DNA from: Virgibacillus ihumii
Lineage (GTDB): Bacteria; Bacillota; Bacilli; Bacillales; Amphibacillaceae
Assembly: GCF_902726655.1 (NCBI RefSeq)
Contig: NZ_CACVAN010000001.1
Location: forward strand, 434,001-498,000
Length of the DNA stretch: 64,000 bases
Reading direction: 5' to 3'
The notes below the pieces were generated by a model. The model ran no database searches, was not told the origin of the DNA, and was given only the letters and a program-made list of their open reading frames with translations. Position numbers and translations under genes: made by a program. Positions 46,903 through 56,493 of this stretch are shown piece after piece (the first letter of the stretch is position 1; every line of letters starts with the position of its first letter).

Positions 46903-48528
46903 ATGCAGATTGATCCGGTTAAACTGACAAAGCAAAATCCATTAATAGATGATTATCGGCAAAATAGACAACGTATTATGCAGCATTTTGATTATAACCC
47001 TTATTCGGAAGCAGCATTGGAAAAGCGGTTAGCGTCACTGAATGAAAGAAAGTTTGACCGAAGACGACTTTCAGAAGCTTTAACCTCCATGAATAAAAAG
47101 TGGGGAGCACCGGAATCTGCATATAGGAATATCAAACGTCTGGAACAAGAAGACAGTGCAGTTGTCATCGGGGGTCAGCAGGCAGGATTATTGACCGGTC
47201 CGATTTATACTATAAATAAAATTATTTCGATTATCCAATTTGCCAAAAAACAGGAAGTAAAGCTTGGCAAACCGATTATTCCGGTTTTTTGGATTGCTGG
47301 TGAAGATCATGATTTTGATGAAATTAACCATATTTATTTACCGGAAAATTATTCTATGAAAAAACATACCATACAGCATCGTATTACAGAGAAACGGTCT
47401 CTATCCGATATTCCAATAGATAAAACGCATGCTGAAAAATGGGTTCATCATATTTTTGAACAGTTGAAAGAAACGGCTTTTACCAATCAATTATATGAAT
47501 CAATTTATGACTGTTTGCAGAAGTCAAATACATATGTTGACTTTTTTGCGCGTTTTATTCACCACCTTTTTGAAACGGAAGGTATTGTACTTGCAGACTC
47601 GGGTGATCCGGAAATCCGTAAATTGGAGAGCGATCATTTTATCACGTTGATTAATAAACAGCCGGAAATCAGTAAAGGAGTCTATCAGAGTGTCCAAACA
47701 CTTAATCAAAAAAATTATCCCGTATCACTTGAGGTTGACGGGCAGGATGGACATTTGTTTCTGCTGAAAGATCATGAACGGATTTTGCTCACCCGTCATG
47801 AAAATGGTGAATGGGCCGGGAAGCAAAATGAACTGGTGCTCTCGGAGCAGGAACTTCTCGATATTGCTGCTGAAAACCCCGCACAGCTAAGCAATAACGT
47901 TGTTACACGACCGGTTATGCAGGAAATGCTTTTTCCAACATTGGCATTTGTTGGCGGTCCTGGTGAAGTCAGTTACTGGGCTGCATTGAAACCAGCCTTC
48001 CACGCTGCAGAAGTAGAAATGCCGCCTGTATTGCCAAGGTTATCTTTTACCTTCATGGAAAAACGGGTGGAGAAAGCGTTGAATTCGTATGGCATTCAAG
48101 CTGAACAGGTTATCAACAATGGTGCCGGTGACTTGAAAGCGAATTGGCTGGCTGCACAGAACAACCCTCCTGTGAAACATCTGGCATCTGAAATTAAAGA
48201 CGCTATCGCGAAAGTTCATGCACCACTTAAGGAAGTAGCAAGCGAGGTGCGTACAGATCTTGGAGAATTGGCAGACCGGAATTTATTTTATTTGCAACGT
48301 GATATCGATTTTATGGAAGGGCGTATTCGAAAGGCAATGGAAGAAAAGTATGCGAAAGAACTAAGTGAATTTAGTCTGGTGGAAATGGCGCTTCACCCAA
48401 ACAATGGTCTTCAGGAGAGAACCTGGAATCCGGTTTCGTTTCTGAACAAATACGGTTCCGGATTTATTGAACAACTGACAAATGAAATCTGTTCATTTGA
48501 TCACGACCATTTCATTGTTTACATTTGA
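46903..48528 (+). CDS. bshC: Bacillithiol biosynthesis cysteine-adding enzyme BshC
   Basis: 541 residues. Last step of bacillithiol synthesis: joins cysteine to glucosaminyl-malate. Nucleotide-binding-like AVVIGGQQAGLLTGPIYTI and IPVFWIAGEDHDFDEI are BshC signatures, and a C-terminal coiled coil follows. ATG at 46903 chosen with AAAGGAG nine bases upstream. Located before mraZ as in B. subtilis (yllA). Confidence 0.95.
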   Translation: MQIDPVKLTKQNPLIDDYRQNRQRIMQHFDYNPYSEAALEKRLASLNERKFDRRRLSEALTSMNKKWGAPESAYRNIKRLEQEDSAVVIGGQQAGLLTGPIYTINKIISIIQFAKKQEVKLGKPIIPVFWIAGEDHDFDEINHIYLPENYSMKKHTIQHRITEKRSLSDIPIDKTHAEKWVHHIFEQLKETAFTNQLYESIYDCLQKSNTYVDFFARFIHHLFETEGIVLADSGDPEIRKLESDHFITLINKQPEISKGVYQSVQTLNQKNYPVSLEVDGQDGHLFLLKDHERILLTRHENGEWAGKQNELVLSEQELLDIAAENPAQLSNNVVTRPVMQEMLFPTLAFVGGPGEVSYWAALKPAFHAAEVEMPPVLPRLSFTFMEKRVEKALNSYGIQAEQVINNGAGDLKANWLAAQNNPPVKHLASEIKDAIAKVHAPLKEVASEVRTDLGELADRNLFYLQRDIDFMEGRIRKAMEEKYAKELSEFSLVEMALHPNNGLQERTWNPVSFLNKYGSGFIEQLTNEICSFDHDHFIVYI

Positions 48529-48599
48529 AGATATTAAAATCCAACCACTTTTCACCACCAATTATAAAAACGTCTGGAAATTTTATATTATATTGATAT

Positions 48600-48638
48600 A
48601 AAAACGCTGGGATACACTGTGATCCCGGCGTTTTTTAT
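48600..48638 (+). terminator. Terminator of bshC
   Basis: AAAACGCTGGGAT pairs with ATCCCGGCGTTTT (one G-U), followed by T residues. Confidence 0.92.
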
Positions 48639-48677
48639 TATGTGAAAAACAACAAGGAATTATTGGCTTCCGGGGGT

Positions 48678-48706
48678 TTGCCGGATGAAATCGGATTGAT
48701 GATAAT
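48678..48706 (+). promoter_or_regulatory. Sigma-A-type promoter of the mraZ cluster
   Basis: TTGCCG (48678-48683), 17-bp spacer, GATAAT (48701-48706). Start predicted near 48713, just before the MraZ boxes. Confidence 0.55.
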
Positions 48707-48722
48707 TTTTTTAAATATAAGG

Positions 48723-48747
48723 TGGTGAATTGTGGGGGAATGTGGTA
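48723..48747. promoter_or_regulatory. MraZ operator: three TGG-boxes at 10-bp period
   Basis: TGGTG (48723), TGGGG (48733) and TGGTA (48743) lie exactly 10 bp apart between promoter and mraZ start. This is the TGGGN-N5 direct-repeat layout bound by MraZ in E. coli, suggesting autoregulation of the cluster. Confidence 0.65.
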
Positions 48748-48777
48748 ACATGGTTATATGAAAGTGGGGCGGACTAC

Positions 48778-49209
48778 ATGTTCATGGGTGAGTTTCAGCA
48801 CAACATTGATACCAAAGGAAGAATCATTGTCCCTGCTAAGTTCCGTGAAGGACTTGGTGATAACTTTGTTGTAACCCGCGGACTTGATAAGTGTCTGTTT
48901 GCTTACCCAATGGATGAATGGAAAGCATTGGAAGAAAAATTGAAGAAGCTCCCACTTACCAAAAAAGATGCACGTGCTTTTACACGATTCTTCTTTTCAG
49001 GAGCAGTAGAATGCGAAGTGGACAAGCAGGGAAGAATAAATATTCCGCAGCCGCTTCGAAGCTATGCTGCATTAAGTAAAGAATGTGTAGTAATTGGTGT
49101 ATCGAACCGAATTGAATTTTGGGCTAGCGAGAATTGGGAAGATTATTTCAGCGATTCAGAGGAATCGTTCAGCGAAATTGCTGAAAATCTAATGGACTTT
49201 GATATTTAA
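48778..49209 (+). CDS. mraZ: Transcriptional regulator MraZ
   Basis: 143 residues with two tandem SpoVT/AbrB-like (SWIM) domains: [19 protein letters not shown] and [20 protein letters not shown]-binding regulator of the division and cell-wall cluster. The ATG at 48778 agrees with B. subtilis YllB; a longer in-frame GTG start would run through the predicted operator. Confidence 0.94.
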   Translation: MFMGEFQHNIDTKGRIIVPAKFREGLGDNFVVTRGLDKCLFAYPMDEWKALEEKLKKLPLTKKDARAFTRFFFSGAVECEVDKQGRINIPQPLRSYAALSKECVVIGVSNRIEFWASENWEDYFSDSEESFSEIAENLMDFDI

Positions 49210-49302
49210 ATGGACATCCGTGTATTTTTCGAATGATTAGGAGCGGATTGCACCAGATGAAATGAAGAAGACAAGGTTTATCCGAAAAAAGCAGGTGTGG
49301 AA

Positions 49303-50280
49303 ATGTTTGACCATTACAGTGTGCTAAAAGAAGAAACATTAAAAGGGTTGGCTGTCAATCCGAATGGTACATATGTTGACTGTACAGTTGGCGGCGGGGG
49401 TCACAGCGAACAGATTGCCAGCCAATTGGATAAGAATGGGAGGCTGTTTGCTTTTGACCAGGACAGTGAAGCGATGGAAGCAGCTAAAAAGCGACTTCAG
49501 CCATACAGCGGTCATATTACGTTTATCCATTCCAATTTCAGAAACCTGGAAGCTGCATTATCACGATTTGAAATTGAAAAAATTGATGGCATTCTTTTTG
49601 ATTTAGGTGTTTCTTCACCACAGCTGGATCGGGGAGAAAGAGGATTTAGCTATCAGCATGATGCAATATTAGATATGCGAATGAATGCAGATCAGCAGCT
49701 GGATGCACATGAAATTGTAAATGATTGGTCTTACAACGAACTGGTAAAAATTTTCTTTACATATGGTGAAGAAAAGTTTTCCAAACAAATTGCCAGAAAA
49801 ATTGAGAGCTATCGGAAAACCTCACAAATTGATACAACTCATCAACTGACAGAAATTATAAAAGAAGCAATACCTGCTCCTGCTCGAAGGAAAGGTGGAC
49901 ATCCGGCGAAACGAATTTTTCAGGCGCTGCGCATAGCAGTAAATGATGAGCTGGCAGCATTTAATGATGCGTTGCACCAGGCAGCGAGAAATGTTGGACT
50001 CAACGGACGGATAGCTGTTATCACCTTTCACTCCTTGGAAGACAGAATTTGCAAACAGGCTTTTAAAAAATGGAGTTCAACGAAACCAGTGCCGCGAAAT
50101 TTACCGGTTATTCCAACTGATCATCAGGCACCATTCAACCTCCTCACCAAAAAGCCGATATTACCAAGTGAAGATGAACTGGACTTGAACCGCAGATCCC
50201 GCTCGGCCAAATTACGCATAGTGGAAAAGGTTGGTTCATGGAATGACGAATTTACCTATAAAGAAGGGTGGAAAAAATAA
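49303..50280 (+). CDS. rsmH: 16S rRNA (cytosine(1402)-N4)-methyltransferase RsmH
   Basis: 325 residues (MraW). SAM-binding [14 protein letters not shown] and [29 protein letters not shown], and TFHSLEDRI are family blocks. ATG at 49303 with GCAGGTG upstream. Its TAA shares one base with the ftsL ATG (TAATG). Confidence 0.96.
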   Translation: MFDHYSVLKEETLKGLAVNPNGTYVDCTVGGGGHSEQIASQLDKNGRLFAFDQDSEAMEAAKKRLQPYSGHITFIHSNFRNLEAALSRFEIEKIDGILFDLGVSSPQLDRGERGFSYQHDAILDMRMNADQQLDAHEIVNDWSYNELVKIFFTYGEEKFSKQIARKIESYRKTSQIDTTHQLTEIIKEAIPAPARRKGGHPAKRIFQALRIAVNDELAAFNDALHQAARNVGLNGRIAVITFHSLEDRICKQAFKKWSSTKPVPRNLPVIPTDHQAPFNLLTKKPILPSEDELDLNRRSRSAKLRIVEKVGSWNDEFTYKEGWKK

Positions 50281-50654
50281 TGAGCGCAAATCAAGCACAG
50301 AGTTGGGAACAATCGTACGCACCATATACTCCGCAAAAAGAAAAACAGACAGCGGTACGTGTTAAAAAACAAAGTTGGGTTACAAAAGGAGAAAAAGCAT
50401 TGTATTCCATCTTTGGTTTCTGTATAATTACTGCATCCATTTATATGGTTTCGTTTGCTTCTTCAACGGATCAGCTTAATAGAGACTTGCAGGAACTGGA
50501 AAGTACTGTGGAGCATCAAATGGTTGTGAACGAAGGGCTTACATATGAAAAAACAAAACTAAGCGAACCTGAACGGATTATCAATATTGCAGAAAAGCAC
50601 GGATTGACGATTCAGGCGTCAGAGGTGAAACAGGCAACCGCGTATAACAACTAA
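50280..50654 (+). CDS. ftsL: Cell division protein FtsL
   Basis: 124 residues: basic cytoplasmic N-terminus, one membrane helix (about 40-61), and an extracellular coiled coil. Unstable bitopic divisome protein that pairs with DivIC and DivIB. Weak sequence conservation, but size, topology and position between rsmH and pbpB are diagnostic. Translationally coupled to rsmH. Confidence 0.93.
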   Translation: MSANQAQSWEQSYAPYTPQKEKQTAVRVKKQSWVTKGEKALYSIFGFCIITASIYMVSFASSTDQLNRDLQELESTVEHQMVVNEGLTYEKTKLSEPERIINIAEKHGLTIQASEVKQATAYNN

Positions 50655-50669
50655 ACAAGGTGATGTATA

Positions 50670-52859
50670 ATGAGAAAAAACAGAACTACCCATTGGATGG
50701 CAGGTGTGTTAATACTGTTGTTTGCCGGATTATTTTTGGTGCTGACAGGAAGATTTTTGTACATACAGGCGACAGCTGAAATTAATAATATCTCGCTGGA
50801 AGAATGGGCTGACAAGAAACGAACAACATCCTACACCCTTGATGCGGAAAGAGGTAAAATATTCGACAAAAATGGGATGACGTTGGCATACGATCGTCCG
50901 ACATTTCAAATCCACGCAATTGTGGATGAAACGTATACAGCAGATCCCGAGGAGCCAAAGCATGTAAAAAATCCGGAGAAAACTGCGGAAATGCTGGCTC
51001 CTTTATTGGATGTGAAAAGAAGTTATATCCTGAAACAAATAAATAAAGGAATTGAGAATGACCAGTTTCAGGTTGAATTTGGAAGCGCCGGCCGTGGGTT
51101 GTCATTAGAAACGAAAAAGGAAATTGAAAAACTTGACTTGCCGGGCATTGGATTTGAAAAAGTTTCCATCCGTTATTACCCTAATGGAATGTTCGCTTCC
51201 CGAATTATAGGGCTTGCACAAAAAGAAGAAGGTAAAATTACTGGATTAAATGGTATAGAGAATCAGATGAATAAAACTTTAAGCGGCAAGGATGGATATA
51301 TCTCCTATGAACGGGATAATTATGGTAAGAAATTACTTGATCCTGATGAAGTTATCAAAAAACCACAGGATGGAAATAATGTTTATCTGACAATTGATCA
51401 AAAAATACAAACACTGCTGGAAGATGTCATGTCACAAATGCAAGAAAAATATGATCCGGAACGTATGACCGCGGTTGTGATGGATCCAAACTCTGGTGAA
51501 GTGGTCGCCATGAGCAACCGCCCTAGCTATAATCCGAATAAACTGAAAAATGTTAAGAACTGGTTTAATGATGCCATTTCCACCCCGATCGAACCGGGTT
51601 CCACTATGAAAATGTTTACGTGGGCGGCTGCAATCGAAGAAGAGGTTTACAATGGAAATGAGTTATTTAAATCCGGCTCCTATCAGGTCAGTGATCGGGT
51701 CAGTCCGGTACACGATCATAATGGTGGTAAGGGTTGGGGTAAAATTTCATATGATGAAGGTTTTACCAGATCATCTAATGTTGCTGCTGCAAAATTAGTA
51801 TGGGAAAAAATAGGTACGGAGAAATTTCTCGATTACTTGAATGCATTTGATTTTGATGAGAAAACGGGAATTGATCTGCCGCACGAGAAGAAAGGTCAAA
51901 TATTGTACAATTGGCCAAGCGAGAAATTGACAACATCATTTGGACAGGGAACTACCGTAACTCCAATTCAATTGATGAAAGCAGCGACTGCCATTGCAAA
52001 TGACGGAAAAATGATGAAGCCATATGTTATTTCAAAAGTTGTTGATCCATCGACTCATGAAGTTATCAAAAAGAAAACTCCGGAAGTTGTAGGGAAGCCG
52101 ATTTCCAAGGAAACTGCAGATCATGTTCTGAATTTGATGGAATCAGTAGTTGCGAAAGAGTATGGAACCGGTCAGGAATACAGTCTGGAAGATTATACGG
52201 TGGCTGGTAAGACAGGAACCTCGCAAATTTCTGAGAACGGAGAGTATTTGACGGGACATGGAAACTATATTTACTCATTTCTTGGTGTGGCACCGAAAGA
52301 AAACCCACAATTGATGATGTATGTTGCAGTTAAAAAACCCGACCTAGAACCCCATGAATTAGGTTCGGAACCGGTGTCGTTCATCTTTAAGAATGTGATG
52401 GAAAATAGTTTGCACTATTTAAACATTAACCCTGATAAAGACAATTCAGCGCAAGTCCATGATGTGAAAATCCCTCAGCTGATAGGGAAAGATGCGGCTG
52501 AACTTAAAAAAAGGCTGACAAAGCAGGGGCTGGATGTTGAAGTTGTTGGTACAGGCGAAACGGTTAAGGCTGCTTCTGCTGAACAGGGTGAAAAACTCTT
52601 TCCGGATGACAGGCTTATCCTTATAACAGATAATCCGGTAATGCCGGATATCAGTGGCTGGTCAACCAGGGATGTGCTGCAATTTGCTGATTTGCTTGAG
52701 CTTAAAGTGGAAATCCTTGGAAACGGCTATGCTGTTAAACAAAGTATTAAGGTTGGTACACCAATTAAAAAAGGTACTTATCTGGGAGTGGAATTTAAGT
52801 CGCCAACTGCCCCTGAGGAACAGGATAATGATAATAAAAAGAAGCAACAATCCAATTGA
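50670..52859 (+). CDS. pbpB: Penicillin-binding protein 2B
   Basis: 729 residues. Septal class B transpeptidase. N-terminal membrane anchor, dimerisation domain (from about 57), transpeptidase domain with Ser311-x-x-Lys314 (GSTMK), Ser368-Ser-Asn370 and Lys514-Thr-Gly, then two PASTA domains (about 595-720) and a Lys/Asn/Gln-rich tail. Works with FtsW. Essential for division in B. subtilis. Confidence 0.96.
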   Translation: MRKNRTTHWMAGVLILLFAGLFLVLTGRFLYIQATAEINNISLEEWADKKRTTSYTLDAERGKIFDKNGMTLAYDRPTFQIHAIVDETYTADPEEPKHVKNPEKTAEMLAPLLDVKRSYILKQINKGIENDQFQVEFGSAGRGLSLETKKEIEKLDLPGIGFEKVSIRYYPNGMFASRIIGLAQKEEGKITGLNGIENQMNKTLSGKDGYISYERDNYGKKLLDPDEVIKKPQDGNNVYLTIDQKIQTLLEDVMSQMQEKYDPERMTAVVMDPNSGEVVAMSNRPSYNPNKLKNVKNWFNDAISTPIEPGSTMKMFTWAAAIEEEVYNGNELFKSGSYQVSDRVSPVHDHNGGKGWGKISYDEGFTRSSNVAAAKLVWEKIGTEKFLDYLNAFDFDEKTGIDLPHEKKGQILYNWPSEKLTTSFGQGTTVTPIQLMKAATAIANDGKMMKPYVISKVVDPSTHEVIKKKTPEVVGKPISKETADHVLNLMESVVAKEYGTGQEYSLEDYTVAGKTGTSQISENGEYLTGHGNYIYSFLGVAPKENPQLMMYVAVKKPDLEPHELGSEPVSFIFKNVMENSLHYLNINPDKDNSAQVHDVKIPQLIGKDAAELKKRLTKQGLDVEVVGTGETVKAASAEQGEKLFPDDRLILITDNPVMPDISGWSTRDVLQFADLLELKVEILGNGYAVKQSIKVGTPIKKGTYLGVEFKSPTAPEEQDNDNKKKQQSN

Positions 52860-52951
52860 ATAACGAATTTAATTAAGAGAAAACAGTGTTCTATTCGGTT
52901 TTTCGTCCTCATATAGTGGATACAAGCCTGCCTATGAAAAGGGGATGAAGT

Positions 52952-54895
52952 ATGAAACGCGTATCTGCTGTAACGGTGCGAAAACGAATAGTTACTGTTT
53001 TTCTTGCTGGAATACTGCTTTTTACAATAATTGATGTCCGGTTGGGCTATGTACAGTTTGTAATAGGTGATGAACTGATGAACAAAGCGGACGAATCCTG
53101 GAGCCGGGACATAACATTTGAACCGGAGCGCGGAAAAATATTGGACAGGAACGGCGAGGTGCTTGCCGGTAATGTTTCGGCACCCTCTGTTATTGTTGTT
53201 CCGAAGCAAATTAAAAATCCGCAAAAAGCTGCTGGTCAGATCGCTGATATACTGGGTATTTCTGAGGAAAAAGCGTATGAATATGTTACAAAAAAAGCAG
53301 TTTATGCAAGGATTCATCCAGCAGGAAGAAAAATTTCCGAAAAACAGGAAAAAGCGTTCAGAACCATAAATCTGGATGGTATTTATCTTGCAGAAGATTC
53401 GAAACGGCATTATCCTTATGGAGACTATTTATCCCATGTTCTTGGATTTGCTGGTATCGACAATCAGGGTTTAATGGGGCTTGAACTCTTTTATAATGAT
53501 AAATTAAATGGAGATGAAGGAAGCCTCTCATTCTATTCTGATGCAAAAGGGATGAAACTGGAGCAGATTGCCGACGAATACAAACCGCCTGAGGATGGAT
53601 TGAATCTTAAAACAACGATTAATTTGAAGGTTCAGACTATCATCGAAAGGGAACTGGATTTGGCAGTTGCCAAGTATAACCCGGATGGTGCACTGGCCAT
53701 AGCGGTTAATCCGGATACTGGCGGGGTGCTTGCGATGTCGTCACGGCCCAATTTTAAACCGGAAAACTACCAGAACGTCAATCCGGAAATATATAATCGG
53801 AATCTGCCAATTTGGAGCACCTATGAACCAGGGTCCACCTTTAAGATTATTACACTGGCTGCGGCACTTGAAGAAGATGCGGTAGACCTGCATAAAGACA
53901 GTTATAATGACGATGGTGACATCAGTGTTAGCGGAACAAAACTGCATTGTTGGAAAAGCGGGGGACACGGCCATCAATCCTATCTTGAAGTTGTGCAGAA
54001 TTCTTGTAACCCCGGATTTGTTAACTTGGGGATGAAACTTGGTGAGGAGAAGCTTTTCTCCTATATCAAGGATTTTGGTTTCGGACAACAAACTGGGATT
54101 GATCTAAAAGGAGAGGAGAACGGGATTCTGTTTGATCCGGAAAAGGTTGGACCTGTTGAGTTGGCGACTACCTCTTTCGGACAAGGTGTTTCCGTTACAC
54201 CGATTCAACAGGTAATGGCCGTTGCTGCTGCGGTAAATGGCGGGAAATTATATGAACCATTTATTGCGAAAAAATGGATTAGTCCGGAAACCGGCAAGCC
54301 TGTCAAAACCATTGAACCGGAGTTGGAAAAAAGGGTGATTTCTGCGTCAACATCCAAAAAAATCCGCCATGCTTTGGAGAGTGTTGTTGCCAAAGGTACC
54401 GGCCGTCCTGCATATGTGGATGGATACAGGATCGGTGGAAAAACCGGGACAGCCCAAAAAGTTGGTCCGAATGGACGCTACATGCAAAATAATTATATTG
54501 TTTCATTCATTGGGTTCGCACCTGCCAATGATCCGGAAATTGTTGTATATGTTGCAGTTGACAACCCTAAAAACACAGTAGCTTTTGGCGGGGTTGTGAC
54601 CGCACCGATTGTTGGAACAATTATCAGTGACAGTCTTCGCGCAATGGGCGTAAAACCAACCGATGACGGTATGAAAAAGAAATTAAAATGGACGGAACAG
54701 CCAAAGGTTAGAGTACCTGACCTGGTTGGGTTGAAAACAAGTGAGCTGCGTACTTACATGACCAATTTGTCCATTGAGGCAAGCGGTGATGGGGAATATA
54801 TTATTGATCAGGAGCCCGCCCCAGGTACAAAGGTTGAAAAAGGAGAAAAAATCAGAATATATTTAGCTGATGAAAAGGATCGTGATTCGGATTGA
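52952..54895 (+). CDS. spoVD: Sporulation-specific penicillin-binding protein SpoVD
   Basis: 647 residues. Class B transpeptidase for spore cortex synthesis, partner of SpoVE. Motifs: Ser295-x-x-Lys298 (GSTFK), Ser351-Cys-Asn353 and Lys497-Thr-Gly, plus a single C-terminal PASTA domain. In B. subtilis two SpoVD cysteines near the SxN motif are controlled by StoA/ResA; here the Cys in SCN and one in KLHCWKSGG about 19 residues before it are both present. Own promoter likely in the 92-bp gap after pbpB, but not clearly identified. Confidence 0.94.
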   Translation: MKRVSAVTVRKRIVTVFLAGILLFTIIDVRLGYVQFVIGDELMNKADESWSRDITFEPERGKILDRNGEVLAGNVSAPSVIVVPKQIKNPQKAAGQIADILGISEEKAYEYVTKKAVYARIHPAGRKISEKQEKAFRTINLDGIYLAEDSKRHYPYGDYLSHVLGFAGIDNQGLMGLELFYNDKLNGDEGSLSFYSDAKGMKLEQIADEYKPPEDGLNLKTTINLKVQTIIERELDLAVAKYNPDGALAIAVNPDTGGVLAMSSRPNFKPENYQNVNPEIYNRNLPIWSTYEPGSTFKIITLAAALEEDAVDLHKDSYNDDGDISVSGTKLHCWKSGGHGHQSYLEVVQNSCNPGFVNLGMKLGEEKLFSYIKDFGFGQQTGIDLKGEENGILFDPEKVGPVELATTSFGQGVSVTPIQQVMAVAAAVNGGKLYEPFIAKKWISPETGKPVKTIEPELEKRVISASTSKKIRHALESVVAKGTGRPAYVDGYRIGGKTGTAQKVGPNGRYMQNNYIVSFIGFAPANDPEIVVYVAVDNPKNTVAFGGVVTAPIVGTIISDSLRAMGVKPTDDGMKKKLKWTEQPKVRVPDLVGLKTSELRTYMTNLSIEASGDGEYIIDQEPAPGTKVEKGEKIRIYLADEKDRDSD

Positions 54896-55017
54896 TATTT
54901 GCTATAATATACAAGTGTTAAAATAACTTTGTTTATAAAAAGGTGTTTCCGCCCTCTAAAAAATTGCTTAAATGTGGAATGCATATATAGAAATAATAAA
55001 ATGATAGGATGTTTGAT

Positions 55018-56493
55018 ATGAAATTATCGGAATTACTTTCCGGGCTGACTTTTTATGAAGTACTAAACGCTTCAATTGATAATGTTGAGATTAATAACGT
55101 TGAAATGGATTCCCGCAAAGTTAAAGATGGCGATTTGTTTATTTGTATTGACGGCTTTACGGTTGACGGCCATCAGTTTACAGAACAGGCGGTCCAAAAC
55201 GGGGCAAGTGCAATTCTTGCGGAAAAGGATATAGCTGTGTCGGTTCCGACAGTTAAAGTTGCCGATACTTCCAGGGCACTGGCCACCGTTGCCGCCAAAT
55301 TTTTTCTGTATCCAACCAAAAAATTGCCATTGATTGGCGTAACTGGAACAAATGGTAAAACAACCGTTACGTATTTGTTGGAGTCTATTTTCAACCGGAA
55401 TCAGCAGAAAACTGGTCTGATTGGAACGATTCAGATGAAAATTGGTGAAGAAATACATCCGGTAAAGAATACAACGCCTGACGCGTTATTTCTGCAGCGG
55501 ACGTTCAATCAGATGCTTGATGAAAAGGTTGAACAGGCTATAATGGAAGTTTCTTCACACGCACTGGACCTGGGCAGGGTACATGGGTGTGAATTTGATA
55601 TTGCTATTTTTACAAATATCTCACAGGATCATCTGGATTACCATCGCAATATGGAAGACTATTTGCATGCTAAAAGTCTGCTTTTTTCGCAATTGGGCAA
55701 CAGCTTCGGGGAAGGAAATAAAAAATATGCGGTGATTAATTTGGATGACCCGCATTCGGACTTTTTAATCCGCAGCACTGCACAGCAAGTAGTTACATAC
55801 GGATGTGAGCATGATGCGCAGGTTACGGCGGAATCAATCAATCTTGAGGTCACAAGAACCGAATTCGTACTCAAGACTCCAGCAGGCTCTGTTCGAATTA
55901 ACAGCAGGTTAGTCGGAATGTTTAATGTTTATAATATGCTTGCGGCAAGTGCTGCAGCGATTTCAGCTAATGTTCCGCTTTCAGTTATCAAAGATGCATT
56001 GGAAAATGTTAAAGGTGTAAGCGGCCGGTTTGAACCAGTTGAAGGTAATCATGATTTTGCAGCGATCGTCGATTATGCGCATACGCCGGATTCACTTGAA
56101 AATGTTCTGCAAACAATCAAAGGCTTTGCAAAACAAAAGGTGTATGTAGTTGTCGGATGCGGGGGAGATCGGGATCGGACGAAGCGTCCATTAATGGCTA
56201 ATATTGCAATGAATTATGCTGATCATGTTATATTTACATCCGATAATCCGCGAACAGAAGATCCCGGGGCAATATTAAGCGATATGATTGAAGGATTAGA
56301 GGGAAATCATTTTGAAGTCATCGAGGGACGAAAAGATGCAATTAATAAAGCTGTGAAACTGGCAGATACGGATGATATTATACTGATCGCCGGCAAGGGT
56401 CACGAAGCGTATCAGGATATCGGCAATACCAGGTATGATTTTGATGACCGCATTGAAGCAAGGAAAGCCATTGATGCAAAGGGGAAATGGTAA
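55018..56493 (+). CDS. murE: UDP-MurNAc-L-Ala-D-Glu:meso-diaminopimelate ligase
   Basis: 491 residues. ATP-binding GVTGTNGKTT (107-116, Lys114). The DNPR motif at 409-412 is the signature for meso-DAP specificity, so this peptidoglycan should be DAP-type rather than Lys/Orn-type. Start set at ATG 55018, the family's usual start; ATG 55009 is in frame but badly placed. Stop overlaps the murF start (TAATG). Confidence 0.96.
   Translation: MKLSELLSGLTFYEVLNASIDNVEINNVEMDSRKVKDGDLFICIDGFTVDGHQFTEQAVQNGASAILAEKDIAVSVPTVKVADTSRALATVAAKFFLYPTKKLPLIGVTGTNGKTTVTYLLESIFNRNQQKTGLIGTIQMKIGEEIHPVKNTTPDALFLQRTFNQMLDEKVEQAIMEVSSHALDLGRVHGCEFDIAIFTNISQDHLDYHRNMEDYLHAKSLLFSQLGNSFGEGNKKYAVINLDDPHSDFLIRSTAQQVVTYGCEHDAQVTAESINLEVTRTEFVLKTPAGSVRINSRLVGMFNVYNMLAASAAAISANVPLSVIKDALENVKGVSGRFEPVEGNHDFAAIVDYAHTPDSLENVLQTIKGFAKQKVYVVVGCGGDRDRTKRPLMANIAMNYADHVIFTSDNPRTEDPGAILSDMIEGLEGNHFEVIEGRKDAINKAVKLADTDDIILIAGKGHEAYQDIGNTRYDFDDRIEARKAIDAKGKW

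Noticed and set aside
52860..52951. A sporulation promoter directly upstream of spoVD
   Set aside because: GATACAAG and CATATAGT are only partial matches to sigma-E or sigma-K -10 elements and lack a spaced -35.
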